Shown: piece by piece, positions 1-5,414 of the stretch
How the letters are laid out: every line of letters begins with the position of its first letter
Numbering within the stretch: the stretch's first letter is position 1
NCBI GenBank assembly: GCA_030648815.1
Contig: JAUSHA010000028.1
Location: 1 to 6,026 of the forward strand
DNA length: 6,026 bases
DNA from: a bacterium
GTDB lineage: Bacteria; Patescibacteriota; Minisyncoccia; Minisyncoccales; MHMH01
Direction of reading: 5' to 3'
Translations under genes and position numbers: made by a program
The notes under the pieces: generated by a model
Databases searched by the model: none
What the model saw: only the letters and a program-made list of their open reading frames with translations
Told to the model about the DNA's origin: nothing

Positions 1-813
1 CACAAGGGTGTCTATATTTTATTTACCGCGGAAAAAGAATTAGATAAACTGCCCTGGCGCGAATACGACATTGATGTTGTGGTGGAGGCAACCGGGCGCT
101 TTACCGCGAGAAATGATTTGATAAAACATCTGGAAGCCGGAGCAAGGAAAGTGATTTTGACTGCCCCAGCCGCTACAGGAGAAAATGTTGATTTAACGGT
201 TGTTATGGGCGTGAATGAAAGCAAATATGACCCTACGAGGCATCACCTAATTTCCAACGCTTCATGCACGACAAATTGCCTCGCTCCGGTAGCCAAAGTT
301 TTGCATGAAAAATTCGGCATTATAAAAGGATGGATGTCTACTATTCACGCCTACACCAATGATCAGCGTCTTCTTGACCTGGTCCATAAGGATTTACGGC
401 GCGCCAGAGCAGCTAGCGAGAATTCCCTGCCGGCTTCTACTGGTGCGGCAAAAGCGATCGGCTTGGTGATTCCGGAGCTTGCCGGTAAGTTGGATGGAGC
501 CGCTTGGCGCGTGCCGGTTAAAGATGTTTCGTCTATTGATTTAATCGTCCTGGTTGAAAAACAAACTTCGGTTGATGAAGTAAACGAGGCTCTTATGTAT
601 GCGGCAATAAATTCTTCAGTCATGAATTATACTGATAGAGAGCTCGTTTCCTCCGATTATATAGGCAATCCCTATTCCGCTATCATTGACGCAAAATGCA
701 CAAGGGTGCTTGGCGGAAATATGGTGCGGGTTGTCGCCTGGTACGACAACGAATGGGCCTACAGCTGCAGAGTTGTGGACCTGATAAAGTATATTGCAAA
801 AGGAGGGCTATAG
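1..813 (+). CDS. gap: Glyceraldehyde-3-phosphate dehydrogenase (type I), 5'-truncated by window edge
   Basis: This cytosolic glycolytic enzyme oxidises glyceraldehyde 3-phosphate to 1,3-bisphosphoglycerate with NAD(P). The frame is open from base 1 and ends at TAG 811-813, giving 270 residues. The family is about 330-340 long, so roughly 65 N-terminal residues, including the Rossmann glycine motif and the residues that choose NAD or NADP, lie outside the window. The active-site motif SNASCTTNCLAP is present, with the catalytic Cys codon at 265-267. The catalytic His is in STIHAYTNDQ (codon 346-348). STGAAKAIG, the substrate-phosphate loop region and the C-terminal WYDNEWAYSCRVVDL also match the family. 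One variation is RVPVKDVSS where the family usually has RVPTPNVS; the fold should tolerate this. A GTG at 79 could be mistaken for a start, but conserved GAPDH sequence (FTAEKEL, then DIDVVVEATG) begins upstream of it. The next gene's ribosome binding site lies in the last codons here, so the two are co-transcribed. Identity is certain; cofactor preference cannot be judged. Confidence 0.97.
   Translation, partial: HKGVYILFTAEKELDKLPWREYDIDVVVEATGRFTARNDLIKHLEAGARKVILTAPAATGENVDLTVVMGVNESKYDPTRHHLISNASCTTNCLAPVAKVLHEKFGIIKGWMSTIHAYTNDQRLLDLVHKDLRRARAASENSLPASTGAAKAIGLVIPELAGKLDGAAWRVPVKDVSSIDLIVLVEKQTSVDEVNEALMYAAINSSVMNYTDRELVSSDYIGNPYSAIIDAKCTRVLGGNMVRVVAWYDNEWAYSCRVVDLIKYIAKGGL
801..806 (+). 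promoter_or_regulatory. Ribosome binding site fixing the start of the 816 gene
   Basis: AGGAGG stands nine bases before ATG 816 and inside the last GAPDH codons. It decides the start: the same frame is open upstream to a possible start at 696, but that stretch is the GAPDH coding region read out of frame and has no such site. Confidence 0.85.
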
Positions 814-815
814 TT

Positions 816-1280
816 ATGGCTAAGAAGAATTTACCGAACGTGGGCGACGTTATTATGTCGCCGAGATTCGCTTATGGTTATCGCGATGGTGAACACAATA
901 AGATTATCGCCGTTGACGGAAAAACCATGAAGCACCCCGTCACATACTATCTTAGCGAAGATGAGCGCGTGAATCTCGCGAGGAAGACCGGTGTTTTTCC
1001 GCCCAGGAAGAAAACTATTGATCTTAGTGCATGTGATCCGAGTCGTACTACTGCGAAGTTTATTGTCGAAACGGCTAGAATGCAAGGCGGCGGTACGGGT
1101 CATGGACCGAATGATATTTATCCAGACGGGTGGCACATACAAGCTCGACGTCTTAATAAAGATGGAAGCTACGATCCAAATGGCGAAGTAATACATTTTT
1201 ATATGAGTGGATGCTTCACTAATATAGTCGAGCCGAAAGACATAAAAGTCGTCGGTAAGATGCAGATGATGTTTATTTAA
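816..1280 (+). CDS. Uncharacterised 154-residue protein, co-transcribed with GAPDH
   Basis: I do not recognise this family. The protein starts MAKKNLPNVGDVIMS, has no signal peptide or membrane segment, and looks like a soluble cytosolic protein rich in short beta-type segments. It has a basic patch (PPRKK, about residues 62-66) and a central Gly-rich motif, GGGTGHGPNDIYPDGW (about 91-106). The C-terminal part carries SGCFTNIVEPKDIKVVG (about 131-147). The two Cys residues (73 and 133) are far apart and do not form a CxxC pair. The well-formed Gly/His/Asp/Trp motif suggests a binding or catalytic site, but this is only inference. ATG 816 is chosen because AGGAGG lies nine bases upstream; the gene begins two bases after the GAPDH stop and ends just before a strong terminator, so it should be expressed with GAPDH. 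That it is a real gene is well supported by spacing, ribosome site and terminator; its function is unknown. Confidence 0.85.
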   Translation: MAKKNLPNVGDVIMSPRFAYGYRDGEHNKIIAVDGKTMKHPVTYYLSEDERVNLARKTGVFPPRKKTIDLSACDPSRTTAKFIVETARMQGGGTGHGPNDIYPDGWHIQARRLNKDGSYDPNGEVIHFYMSGCFTNIVEPKDIKVVGKMQMMFI

Positions 1281-1297
1281 GGCCAGTGGCCAACAAT

Positions 1298-1336
1298 AAG
1301 AGGACTGTAAGAAAACTACAGTCCTCTTTTATTTTT
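1298..1336 (+). terminator. Intrinsic terminator after the GAPDH/816 pair
   Basis: A perfect 12-bp stem (1298-1309 with 1317-1328, AAGAGGACTGTA and its complement) encloses a 7-base loop and is followed by TTTTATTTTT-type sequence. It ends the first transcription unit. A small 5-bp palindrome, GGCCA-G-TGGCC (1281-1291), lies between the stop codon and this stem. Confidence 0.93.
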
Positions 1337-1342
1337 GCGGCG

Positions 1343-1371
1343 TTGACTTTTTGGGGAATTTATGATACAGT
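1343..1371 (+). promoter_or_regulatory. Sigma70-type promoter for nadK-pncB
   Basis: TTGACT (1343-1348) is separated by 17 bases from TACAGT (1366-1371). A TG at 1363-1364 gives an extended -10 (TGATACAGT). It begins just after the preceding terminator and lies about 45 bases before the nadK start, so placement supports it. The -10 itself matches the consensus at four of six positions. Confidence 0.7.
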
Positions 1372-1414
1372 ACACCAGAATTAAGAACCTTAAAAATTTA
1401 GAAGGAGACGAAAA

Positions 1415-2230
1415 ATGGAAAAGAAAATCAGTAGAGTGGCGATTGTGTCTGATGAATTCAATGAAAAGGCGATGAAGCGATTTGTTGGATTGTGCGATTC
1501 TTTAGTTGCGATGATGAGGGCAGAGGTTATTACCGATCTTGATTCTGGTTTGCAAGCACCGCCTGACTTAATAGTAGTGCTGGGCGGGGATGGGTTTATG
1601 CTCAAGACCATAAATAAATATTGGGGGCTTAAAGCGCCGTTTCTCGGGATAAACTTTGGCAGAAAGGGATTCCTGTTGAATGAAGATAGGCAGAACATTG
1701 TAAGTATGATAGCGAAGGGAAAATATAAAGTTTACAAACTTCCTCTATTAAAAGTGTCGGCTTTTTCAGCTGACGGGATTTTCTGCGCAGATGTGAGCGC
1801 AAACGATATTTATCTAAAAATGCTCACATCGCAAGCCGTCAGGTTGGAAATTAAAATTAACGATTCGTATATCCCCGAGATTATGGGCGACGGGTTAGTG
1901 GTGAGCACGGCTCTTGGCTCTACGGCTTATAATTTGTCAGCCGGAGGAGCGATTGTCCATCCTTCGTTGCCGGTAATTTGCGTTACATCAATCAATGAGA
2001 TTTTTCCGCAGAGAATGCCACCCATGGTATTATCCCTGGATACGGCAGTATCCATAAAGGTAATTGAGCCGAAGAAGAGGAGAGTCAGAATTACCTCTGG
2101 AGAACCATTCTCCCTTGACGACGTGATTTCCGCTAAGATTGAAAATTCCGGATGTACTTTCTCTTTGGCGTTACTGAAGGGAGAGGATGATTTTTTAGAA
2201 AGAATAATAGAAAAGGTTATAAAATCTTAA
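1415..2230 (+). CDS. nadK: NAD kinase
   Basis: This cytosolic enzyme phosphorylates NAD to NADP using ATP or polyphosphate; it is the only known route to NADP in most bacteria. At 271 residues it is typical in length. The hallmark GGDG is at residues 57-60 (VVLGGDGFMLKTI), with the catalytic Asp at 59. GINFGRKGFLLNE (78-90) is the second conserved block. The GDGLVVSTALGSTAYNLSAGG block (about 158-178) is the diagnostic nucleotide-binding segment. Two small departures are visible: ANDIYL (129-134) where the family usually has an Asn-Glu pair, and VTSINEIFP where many members have a Pro/His-rich ITPICPH-like stretch. Both sites are near the nucleotide pocket, but the rest of the fold looks intact. 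ATG 1415 has GAAGGAGA (1401-1408) upstream. The gene is first in a two-gene unit with pncB, which fits NAD(P) supply. Confidence 0.95.
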   Translation: MEKKISRVAIVSDEFNEKAMKRFVGLCDSLVAMMRAEVITDLDSGLQAPPDLIVVLGGDGFMLKTINKYWGLKAPFLGINFGRKGFLLNEDRQNIVSMIAKGKYKVYKLPLLKVSAFSADGIFCADVSANDIYLKMLTSQAVRLEIKINDSYIPEIMGDGLVVSTALGSTAYNLSAGGAIVHPSLPVICVTSINEIFPQRMPPMVLSLDTAVSIKVIEPKKRRVRITSGEPFSLDDVISAKIENSGCTFSLALLKGEDDFLERIIEKVIKS

Positions 2231-2236
2231 GGAGGT
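2228..2236 (+). promoter_or_regulatory. Ribosome binding site of pncB overlapping the nadK stop
   Basis: TAAGGAGGT is close to a full anti-16S match and includes the nadK stop codon TAA; ATG follows at 2242. The overlap points to translational coupling of nadK and pncB. Confidence 0.85.
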
Positions 2237-2241
2237 GCAGG

Positions 2242-3474
2242 ATGCCGATTATTAAATCGTTGCTTGACGCAGATTTCTATAAATTCACGATGGGTCAATT
2301 GGTTTTCCATCGGTATGCAAACGTACCCGTAGAGTACGCTTTCATCAACCGAACAAAGAAAGTTCACATACCGGGTTTTGTTGACGAGGGCGAAATACGA
2401 GCGGAGCTAAATTACGTTAGGACCTTGCGGTTTGCCAAAAGTGAATTGCATTATCTTCGCGGCACGAACGAATATCAAGATAGAATGTTTAAGGAAGATT
2501 ATCTTGAATTTTTAGCCGGCCTTCAGCTTCCGGAATATAATCTGGAAAAAACTGATGGCCAATATAAGTTAGAGTTCGCCGGTAAGTGGTCGGAAGCCAT
2601 TTACTGGGAAACCATCGCTTTATCAATCGTTAATGAACTGTACTATTCGCATTTTATGCGAAAGCTTAGCCGATTTGAACGCGATAAAGTTCGCGCCGAA
2701 GGCGTGAGAAGATTAGCTGAAAAGATAAAGATTCTGAAAAGAAGGCCGGATATTACATTTACTGATTTTGGCACTAGGCGAAGATTTAGTAGGGAGTGGC
2801 AGGATTACGTCGTAAGAACGCTGAATGAAGAATTACCGCCTGCTCAATTTCGCGGCACATCCAATACCTATTTGGCTATGAAGTACTCGTTGCTGCCCAT
2901 GGGTACCAAAGCTCACGAAGAAGAAATGGCTCTCTCTGGCATTTTTCATGGGAGCGACAAAGAGATCAGGGCTTCTCACAATAAAGATCTTCAAGATTGG
3001 TGGGATGAATACGGCTGGGGTTTATCAATAGCCCTGACCGACACTTTCGGTACGGATTTCTTTTTTAGAGATATGACGGCACGGCAAGCCAATGAATGGA
3101 AGGGATTACGTCAAGATTCTGGAGATCCGTTTATATTTACCGATAAGGCCATTCTTTTCTATGAGAGATGGGGCGTAGATCCAAAGACCAAACTTATAGT
3201 TTATAGTGATGGGCTTGATGTTGATCTTATGGCGCGGATAGCCGATTATCGGAAAGGCGAGATCCAGAAGACCTTTGGCTGGGGGACGAACCTTACCAAT
3301 GACCTCGGCTTTGAAGCTCTTTCCCTGGTTGTGAAATTAATGAAATCCAACGGTAATGGAACTGTAAAGCTTAGCGATAATCTCGCTAAAGCTCTCGGGA
3401 AGCCGGAGGATGTGGAAAGATTTAAACGTATCTTCGGCTATGCCGGAACTTATGAAAAAGAGTGCAAATATTAA
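2242..3474 (+). CDS. pncB: Nicotinate phosphoribosyltransferase
   Basis: This enzyme joins nicotinate and PRPP to give nicotinate mononucleotide, with ATP hydrolysis, the entry step of NAD salvage (Preiss-Handler route). At 410 residues it has the length of the E. coli-type enzyme (about 400) rather than the longer human-like form. Matches to that type run the whole length: LLDADFYKFTMGQ near the N-terminus, FTDFGTRRRFSREWQ (about 173-187), FRGTSNTYLA (203-212), MGTKAHE (220-226), IALTDTFGTDFFFRD, GLRQDSGDP, VYSDGLDVD, FGWGTNLTNDLG, and VKLSDNLAKALG near the C-terminus. His225 in GTKAHE corresponds to the autophosphorylated histidine of the family. All the key blocks are present, so it should be active. 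It follows nadK by 11 bases with a strong ribosome site and ends ten bases before a terminator. No nadD or nadE is in the window, so the rest of the pathway must lie elsewhere. Confidence 0.96.
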   Translation: MPIIKSLLDADFYKFTMGQLVFHRYANVPVEYAFINRTKKVHIPGFVDEGEIRAELNYVRTLRFAKSELHYLRGTNEYQDRMFKEDYLEFLAGLQLPEYNLEKTDGQYKLEFAGKWSEAIYWETIALSIVNELYYSHFMRKLSRFERDKVRAEGVRRLAEKIKILKRRPDITFTDFGTRRRFSREWQDYVVRTLNEELPPAQFRGTSNTYLAMKYSLLPMGTKAHEEEMALSGIFHGSDKEIRASHNKDLQDWWDEYGWGLSIALTDTFGTDFFFRDMTARQANEWKGLRQDSGDPFIFTDKAILFYERWGVDPKTKLIVYSDGLDVDLMARIADYRKGEIQKTFGWGTNLTNDLGFEALSLVVKLMKSNGNGTVKLSDNLAKALGKPEDVERFKRIFGYAGTYEKECKY

Positions 3475-3484
3475 ATAAAAAAAC

Positions 3485-3516
3485 AAAGCCGTCGCGACTA
3501 AGTCGTGGCGGCTTTT
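3485..3516 (+). terminator. Intrinsic terminator after pncB, possibly bidirectional
   Basis: A 14-bp stem (3485-3498 with 3502-3515, including two G-U pairs when read on this strand) closes a 3-base loop and ends in TTTT. The sequence before it is A-rich (AAATAAAAAAAC), so on the minus strand it has a longer U-tract than on the plus strand. Because no minus-strand gene faces it here, that side may be incidental. Confidence 0.88.
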
Positions 3517-3531
3517 CAATTTCATTGAAAA

Positions 3532-3540
3532 TGCTAAAAT
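3532..3540 (+). promoter_or_regulatory. Extended -10 promoter giving a near-leaderless rnhA transcript
   Basis: TGCTAAAAT is an extended -10 (TGn plus TAAAAT, five of six matches to TATAAT). Transcription would start about 3546-3548, two to four bases before ATG 3550. No good -35 is seen at the right distance, where the end of the terminator lies; an extended -10 can work without one. Confidence 0.6.
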
Positions 3541-3549
3541 AGAAATATC

Positions 3550-3972
3550 ATGGAAAAGATTTTAATTTATACCGATGGAGGTTCGCGGGGAAATCCCGGG
3601 CCTTCGGCAATTGGTGTTGTTATCAACGATAAGGGGTATTCGGAATACATTGGCGAGGGAACAAATAACGAGGCGGAATATAAAGCCGTAATTTTTGCCT
3701 TAAAGAAAACTAAGGCCCTCTTGGGAAAAGAAAGATTAAAAGAAGCGGAAATAGAATTAAAATCCGATTCGGAGCTTCTGGTAAAACAGATGAACGGCGA
3801 ATATAAAATTATGGAGCCGAGGATTCAGCAATTCTTTATTGAGATTTGGAATTTGAAAACAGATTTCGGCAAAATTAAATTCACTTTAATTCCCCGAGAA
3901 AAAAACGGCGAAGCCGATAAATTAGTCAACCAAGCGCTGGACGAAAGAAGAGAAAATAAATCGTTATTTTAA
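3550..3972 (+). CDS. rnhA: Ribonuclease H-like protein (RNase HI family)
   Basis: RNase H cuts the RNA strand of RNA-DNA hybrids (Okazaki primers, R-loops) in the cytosol using two metal ions. The protein has 140 residues, a little shorter than E. coli RNase HI (155). The four acidic catalytic positions can be placed: Asp9 in YTDGGSRGNPGP, Glu43 in NNEAEYKAV, Asp73 in KSDSELLVKQ and Asp123 in KNGEADKLVNQALD. IPREKNGEAD replaces the histidine loop of E. coli, as in the shorter RnhA-like group, and the basic handle of the E. coli protein is not evident. The highly similar but distinct reverse-transcriptase-type RNase H domain of retroelements is a less likely reading because no other such domain adjoins it. 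ATG 3550 has no Shine-Dalgarno sequence upstream, and the promoter -10 lies only nine bases before it, so it is probably translated from a leaderless or nearly leaderless mRNA. It appears to be a single-gene unit. Confidence 0.93.
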   Translation: MEKILIYTDGGSRGNPGPSAIGVVINDKGYSEYIGEGTNNEAEYKAVIFALKKTKALLGKERLKEAEIELKSDSELLVKQMNGEYKIMEPRIQQFFIEIWNLKTDFGKIKFTLIPREKNGEADKLVNQALDERRENKSLF

Positions 3973-4000
3973 AAGGTCGAATTTATTAAAATTAAAGTTA

Positions 4001-4096
4001 TCCTTCGACAAGCTCAGGGCACTTCGACTCAGCGAGTTATTGAAAAAATACTTGCACTGAGCGATGGCTGAGCGTAGCGAAGGATGAGTCGAAGTG
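4001..4096. repeat. Imperfect inverted-repeat element (REP-like) overlapping the next gene's start
   Basis: The left part has two similar units in one direction: TCCTTCGACAAGCTCAG (4001-4017) and CACTTCGACTCAG (4020-4032). The right part has two in the other direction: CTGAGCGTAGCGAAGGA (4068-4084) and TGAGTCGAAGTG (4085-4096). 4020-4031 and 4085-4096 are exact complements (12 of 12). 4001-4017 and 4068-4084 match at 12 of 17, with a 5-base bulge in the middle. TGCACTGAGC (4053-4062) also complements GCTCAGGGCA (4012-4021) at nine of ten. The middle (4037-4050) is A/T-rich. Units of the CTTCGACAAGCTCAG kind occur as dispersed intergenic repeats in many bacterial genomes; that is from memory, and whether this genome has more copies cannot be seen here. 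Confidence 0.75.
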
Positions 4097-5196
4097 TGAA
4101 AAAACTTTTATTTTTAAGCTTATTAATGACATTGGTCGCGGTTTCGCCCGCATTAGCAAAAGACAATGACAGTTCTTTTTGGGCGGCGGCTTCCAGATTA
4201 GTTCAGGAAGTTTTCCAACCGGAAGAAATGCCGGTTAATTTTGAGGAGGGACAGGATGAAGAAATGATGGATGAGGAGTTTGTTGATCCGAAGGAAGTCC
4301 AACAGGCCCTGAGAGAAATAAAAGACCAAAAAAGAGAATTAACAAGATTGGCGAAACAAGCTAAAAAATTAGCCGGTGGCGAGGGCATTTTGGGCGAAAT
4401 CAGCGCGCTTTTAGAACAAGCGGCTGGTTTCGAAAACAGCATTAATGAGGGAATTAATCTTCGCGATAGCATCCAGGAATTCCGAGACGCCCAAATCTGG
4501 GAAGAACTTAACAAAATAAGGGCCAAGGTTGAAATTCCCAGAGAATTGGCGCAGTGGAATAAGGAAATCAAGAAATTGAGTACGATGTTAAAGCAAAAGA
4601 AGTATCAGAATATGGGGTTTGATTTAACAATGGCCGGATCAAAAGTAGAGGAAACAAAAGCGACCTTATCCGCAGTTCAGGAGTTTTATAATAATGGCGA
4701 TTTTGAGTCGGCCATGGAAGAGTTTGACGGGCTAAGACAAGATTTTCATCCGGGCGAAATTATGAGTGTTGTTCAAAGGATGCAAGAATTGACCAACAGA
4801 TTAAAAGCAGTAAAGAATGCCGAAGTGAAAGAGCGGGTTAAAGAAGCTTTCAGCGAAGTGATAAGTAATTTCAACGAAGGAGAGTATAGGATTGCCAGGG
4901 AGTTAATGGACGAGTCATGGAATGATATTATGCAGATGATCAATCAAGCTCTTTCCGTAGGAAAGAAAAAAGGGACTTCAAAGCAAAACTTTTTTCAAGT
5001 GACAGATAAGCTTCAGAATCAGATGAAGAATAAGGCCGAAGAAAAGAGAGAACAATTCCAACCTCAACCGCAAATTCAGCCTCAATCTATGCCAGCGGAG
5101 ACTGTTCGTCCCGTAGAATCAGTTCGTCCGATAGAGCCAGCTCCCGCTCTTGTTCCCAGCATAGAAATTCAGCCAGCCCCCGAACCAATAAGATAG
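4084..5196 (+). CDS. Exported helical protein with acidic N-terminus and Pro/Gln-rich tail, unknown function
   Basis: I do not recognise a named family. The first 25 residues form a classical signal peptide: MSRSVKK, a hydrophobic stretch LLFLSLLMTLVAV, then SPALA, with probable signal peptidase I cleavage after Ala25. No lipobox Cys, sortase motif or second membrane segment is present, so the product should be exported and free or loosely held. Residues 47-69 are strongly acidic (EEGQDEEMMDEE). About 70-295 is charged, alpha-helical and probably coiled-coil. Within it, S-x-V (196-198) with NNGDFESA (203-210) and S-x-V (257-259) with NEGEYRIA (264-271) lie 61 residues apart in matching context, suggesting a duplicated helical unit. 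About 325-370 is low complexity: QPQPQIQPQ, then VRPVES and VRPIEP, then Pro/Ala. The start is uncertain: ATG 4084 lies within the repeat element; GTG 4096 would also keep the signal peptide and has GAAGGA 11 bases upstream. It ends before its own terminator and stands alone. Confidence 0.85.
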   Translation: MSRSVKKLLFLSLLMTLVAVSPALAKDNDSSFWAAASRLVQEVFQPEEMPVNFEEGQDEEMMDEEFVDPKEVQQALREIKDQKRELTRLAKQAKKLAGGEGILGEISALLEQAAGFENSINEGINLRDSIQEFRDAQIWEELNKIRAKVEIPRELAQWNKEIKKLSTMLKQKKYQNMGFDLTMAGSKVEETKATLSAVQEFYNNGDFESAMEEFDGLRQDFHPGEIMSVVQRMQELTNRLKAVKNAEVKERVKEAFSEVISNFNEGEYRIARELMDESWNDIMQMINQALSVGKKKGTSKQNFFQVTDKLQNQMKNKAEEKREQFQPQPQIQPQSMPAETVRPVESVRPIEPAPALVPSIEIQPAPEPIR

Positions 5197-5210
5197 AAAA
5201 CGTATTACAT

Positions 5211-5246
5211 AGAAAATCACCCTCGCTCACAGTCGGGTGATTTTCT
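5211..5246 (+). terminator. Intrinsic terminator after the exported-protein gene
   Basis: A perfect 12-bp stem (5211-5222, AGAAAATCACCC, with 5235-5246) encloses a 12-base loop and runs into TTCTTTTATC. It lies 14 bases after the stop codon. Confidence 0.88.
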
Positions 5247-5250
5247 TTTA

Positions 5251-5284
5251 TCGTACAATTCAAGCCATGGCGTAGATTGTACGA
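5251..5284. repeat. Palindrome, 9-bp arms with an inner GCCATGGC
   Basis: TCGTACAAT (5251-5259) and ATTGTACGA (5276-5284) are perfect complements around 16 bases whose centre is the palindrome GCCATGGC (5264-5271). No T-run follows, so it is not a usual terminator. It might be an operator, a structured RNA element or part of a mobile repeat. Confidence 0.7.
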
Positions 5285-5286
5285 GG

Positions 5287-5336
5287 ATGTTTAACGTTTA
5301 AGGTTAAACAGGGCCGCAACCTTAAACGTTAAACAT
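5287..5336. repeat. Perfect 19-bp inverted repeat made of 7-base units
   Basis: ATGTTTAACGTTTAAGGTT (5287-5305) and its exact complement (5318-5336) surround a 12-base loop, AAACAGGGCCGC. The left side reads as three tandem heptamers, GTTTAAC, GTTTAAG and GTTAAAC (5289-5309), and the right arm holds CTTAAAC and GTTAAAC (5321-5334). It is followed by ATTGCCCG, not by T residues, so it is not a normal terminator. A small TGCC-CGAA-GGCA hairpin (5337-5348) adjoins it; on the minus strand that loop reads TTCG. Confidence 0.8.
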
Positions 5337-5348
5337 TGCCCGAAGGCA

Positions 5349-5377
5349 TTGACTCTGTTTAATAAATTTTGTAGTCT
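5349..5377 (+). promoter_or_regulatory. Weak candidate promoter for the 5415 gene
   Basis: TTGACT (5349-5354) is a good -35, but the sequence 17 bases on is TAGTCT (5372-5377), a poor -10. It is the best placed candidate before the gene and begins right after the palindrome cluster, so the palindromes would lie upstream of RNA polymerase. Confidence 0.3.
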
Positions 5378-5402
5378 GATATATGTCCTTTGACAAAAGA
5401 AT

Positions 5403-5410
5403 AAGGAGGG
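5403..5410 (+). promoter_or_regulatory. Ribosome binding site of the 5415 gene
   Basis: AAGGAGGG precedes ATG 5415 closely (five bases from GGAGG to the start). It is strong evidence that the open frame, which has no stop within the window, is a real gene. Confidence 0.85.
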
Positions 5411-5414
5411 ATAA

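Noticed and set aside
79..81. GTG as the start of the GAPDH gene
   Set aside because: The same frame is open from base 1 and upstream codons encode recognisable GAPDH sequence, so the gene is simply cut by the window edge.
363..623. Minus-strand open frame opposite GAPDH
   Set aside because: It is the antisense shadow of a conserved gene, with no ribosome site and no family resemblance. The same holds for minus-strand frames at 12-224, 831-1196, 1390-1698, 3337-3525 and 4203-4571, and for the plus-strand frame 991-1191 inside the 816 gene.
696..815. Longer N-terminus for the 816 gene, starting at 696
   Set aside because: This stretch overlaps conserved GAPDH C-terminal coding sequence in another frame, and the ribosome site AGGAGG is placed for ATG 816.
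4001..4096. Intrinsic terminator for rnhA formed by the repeat element
   Set aside because: The units are ordered so that the two best pairings interleave rather than nest, and no T-run follows the right-hand arm. A simple terminator hairpin does not fit.
5251..5348. CRISPR-like repeats
   Set aside because: The repeated units are 7 bases long and adjacent, with no regular spacers and no cas genes in the window.
5390..5395. TTGACA as a -35 element for the 5415 gene
   Set aside because: It is a perfect -35 hexamer, but a -10 at the right distance would fall on or after the start codon; no matching -10 is seen there.
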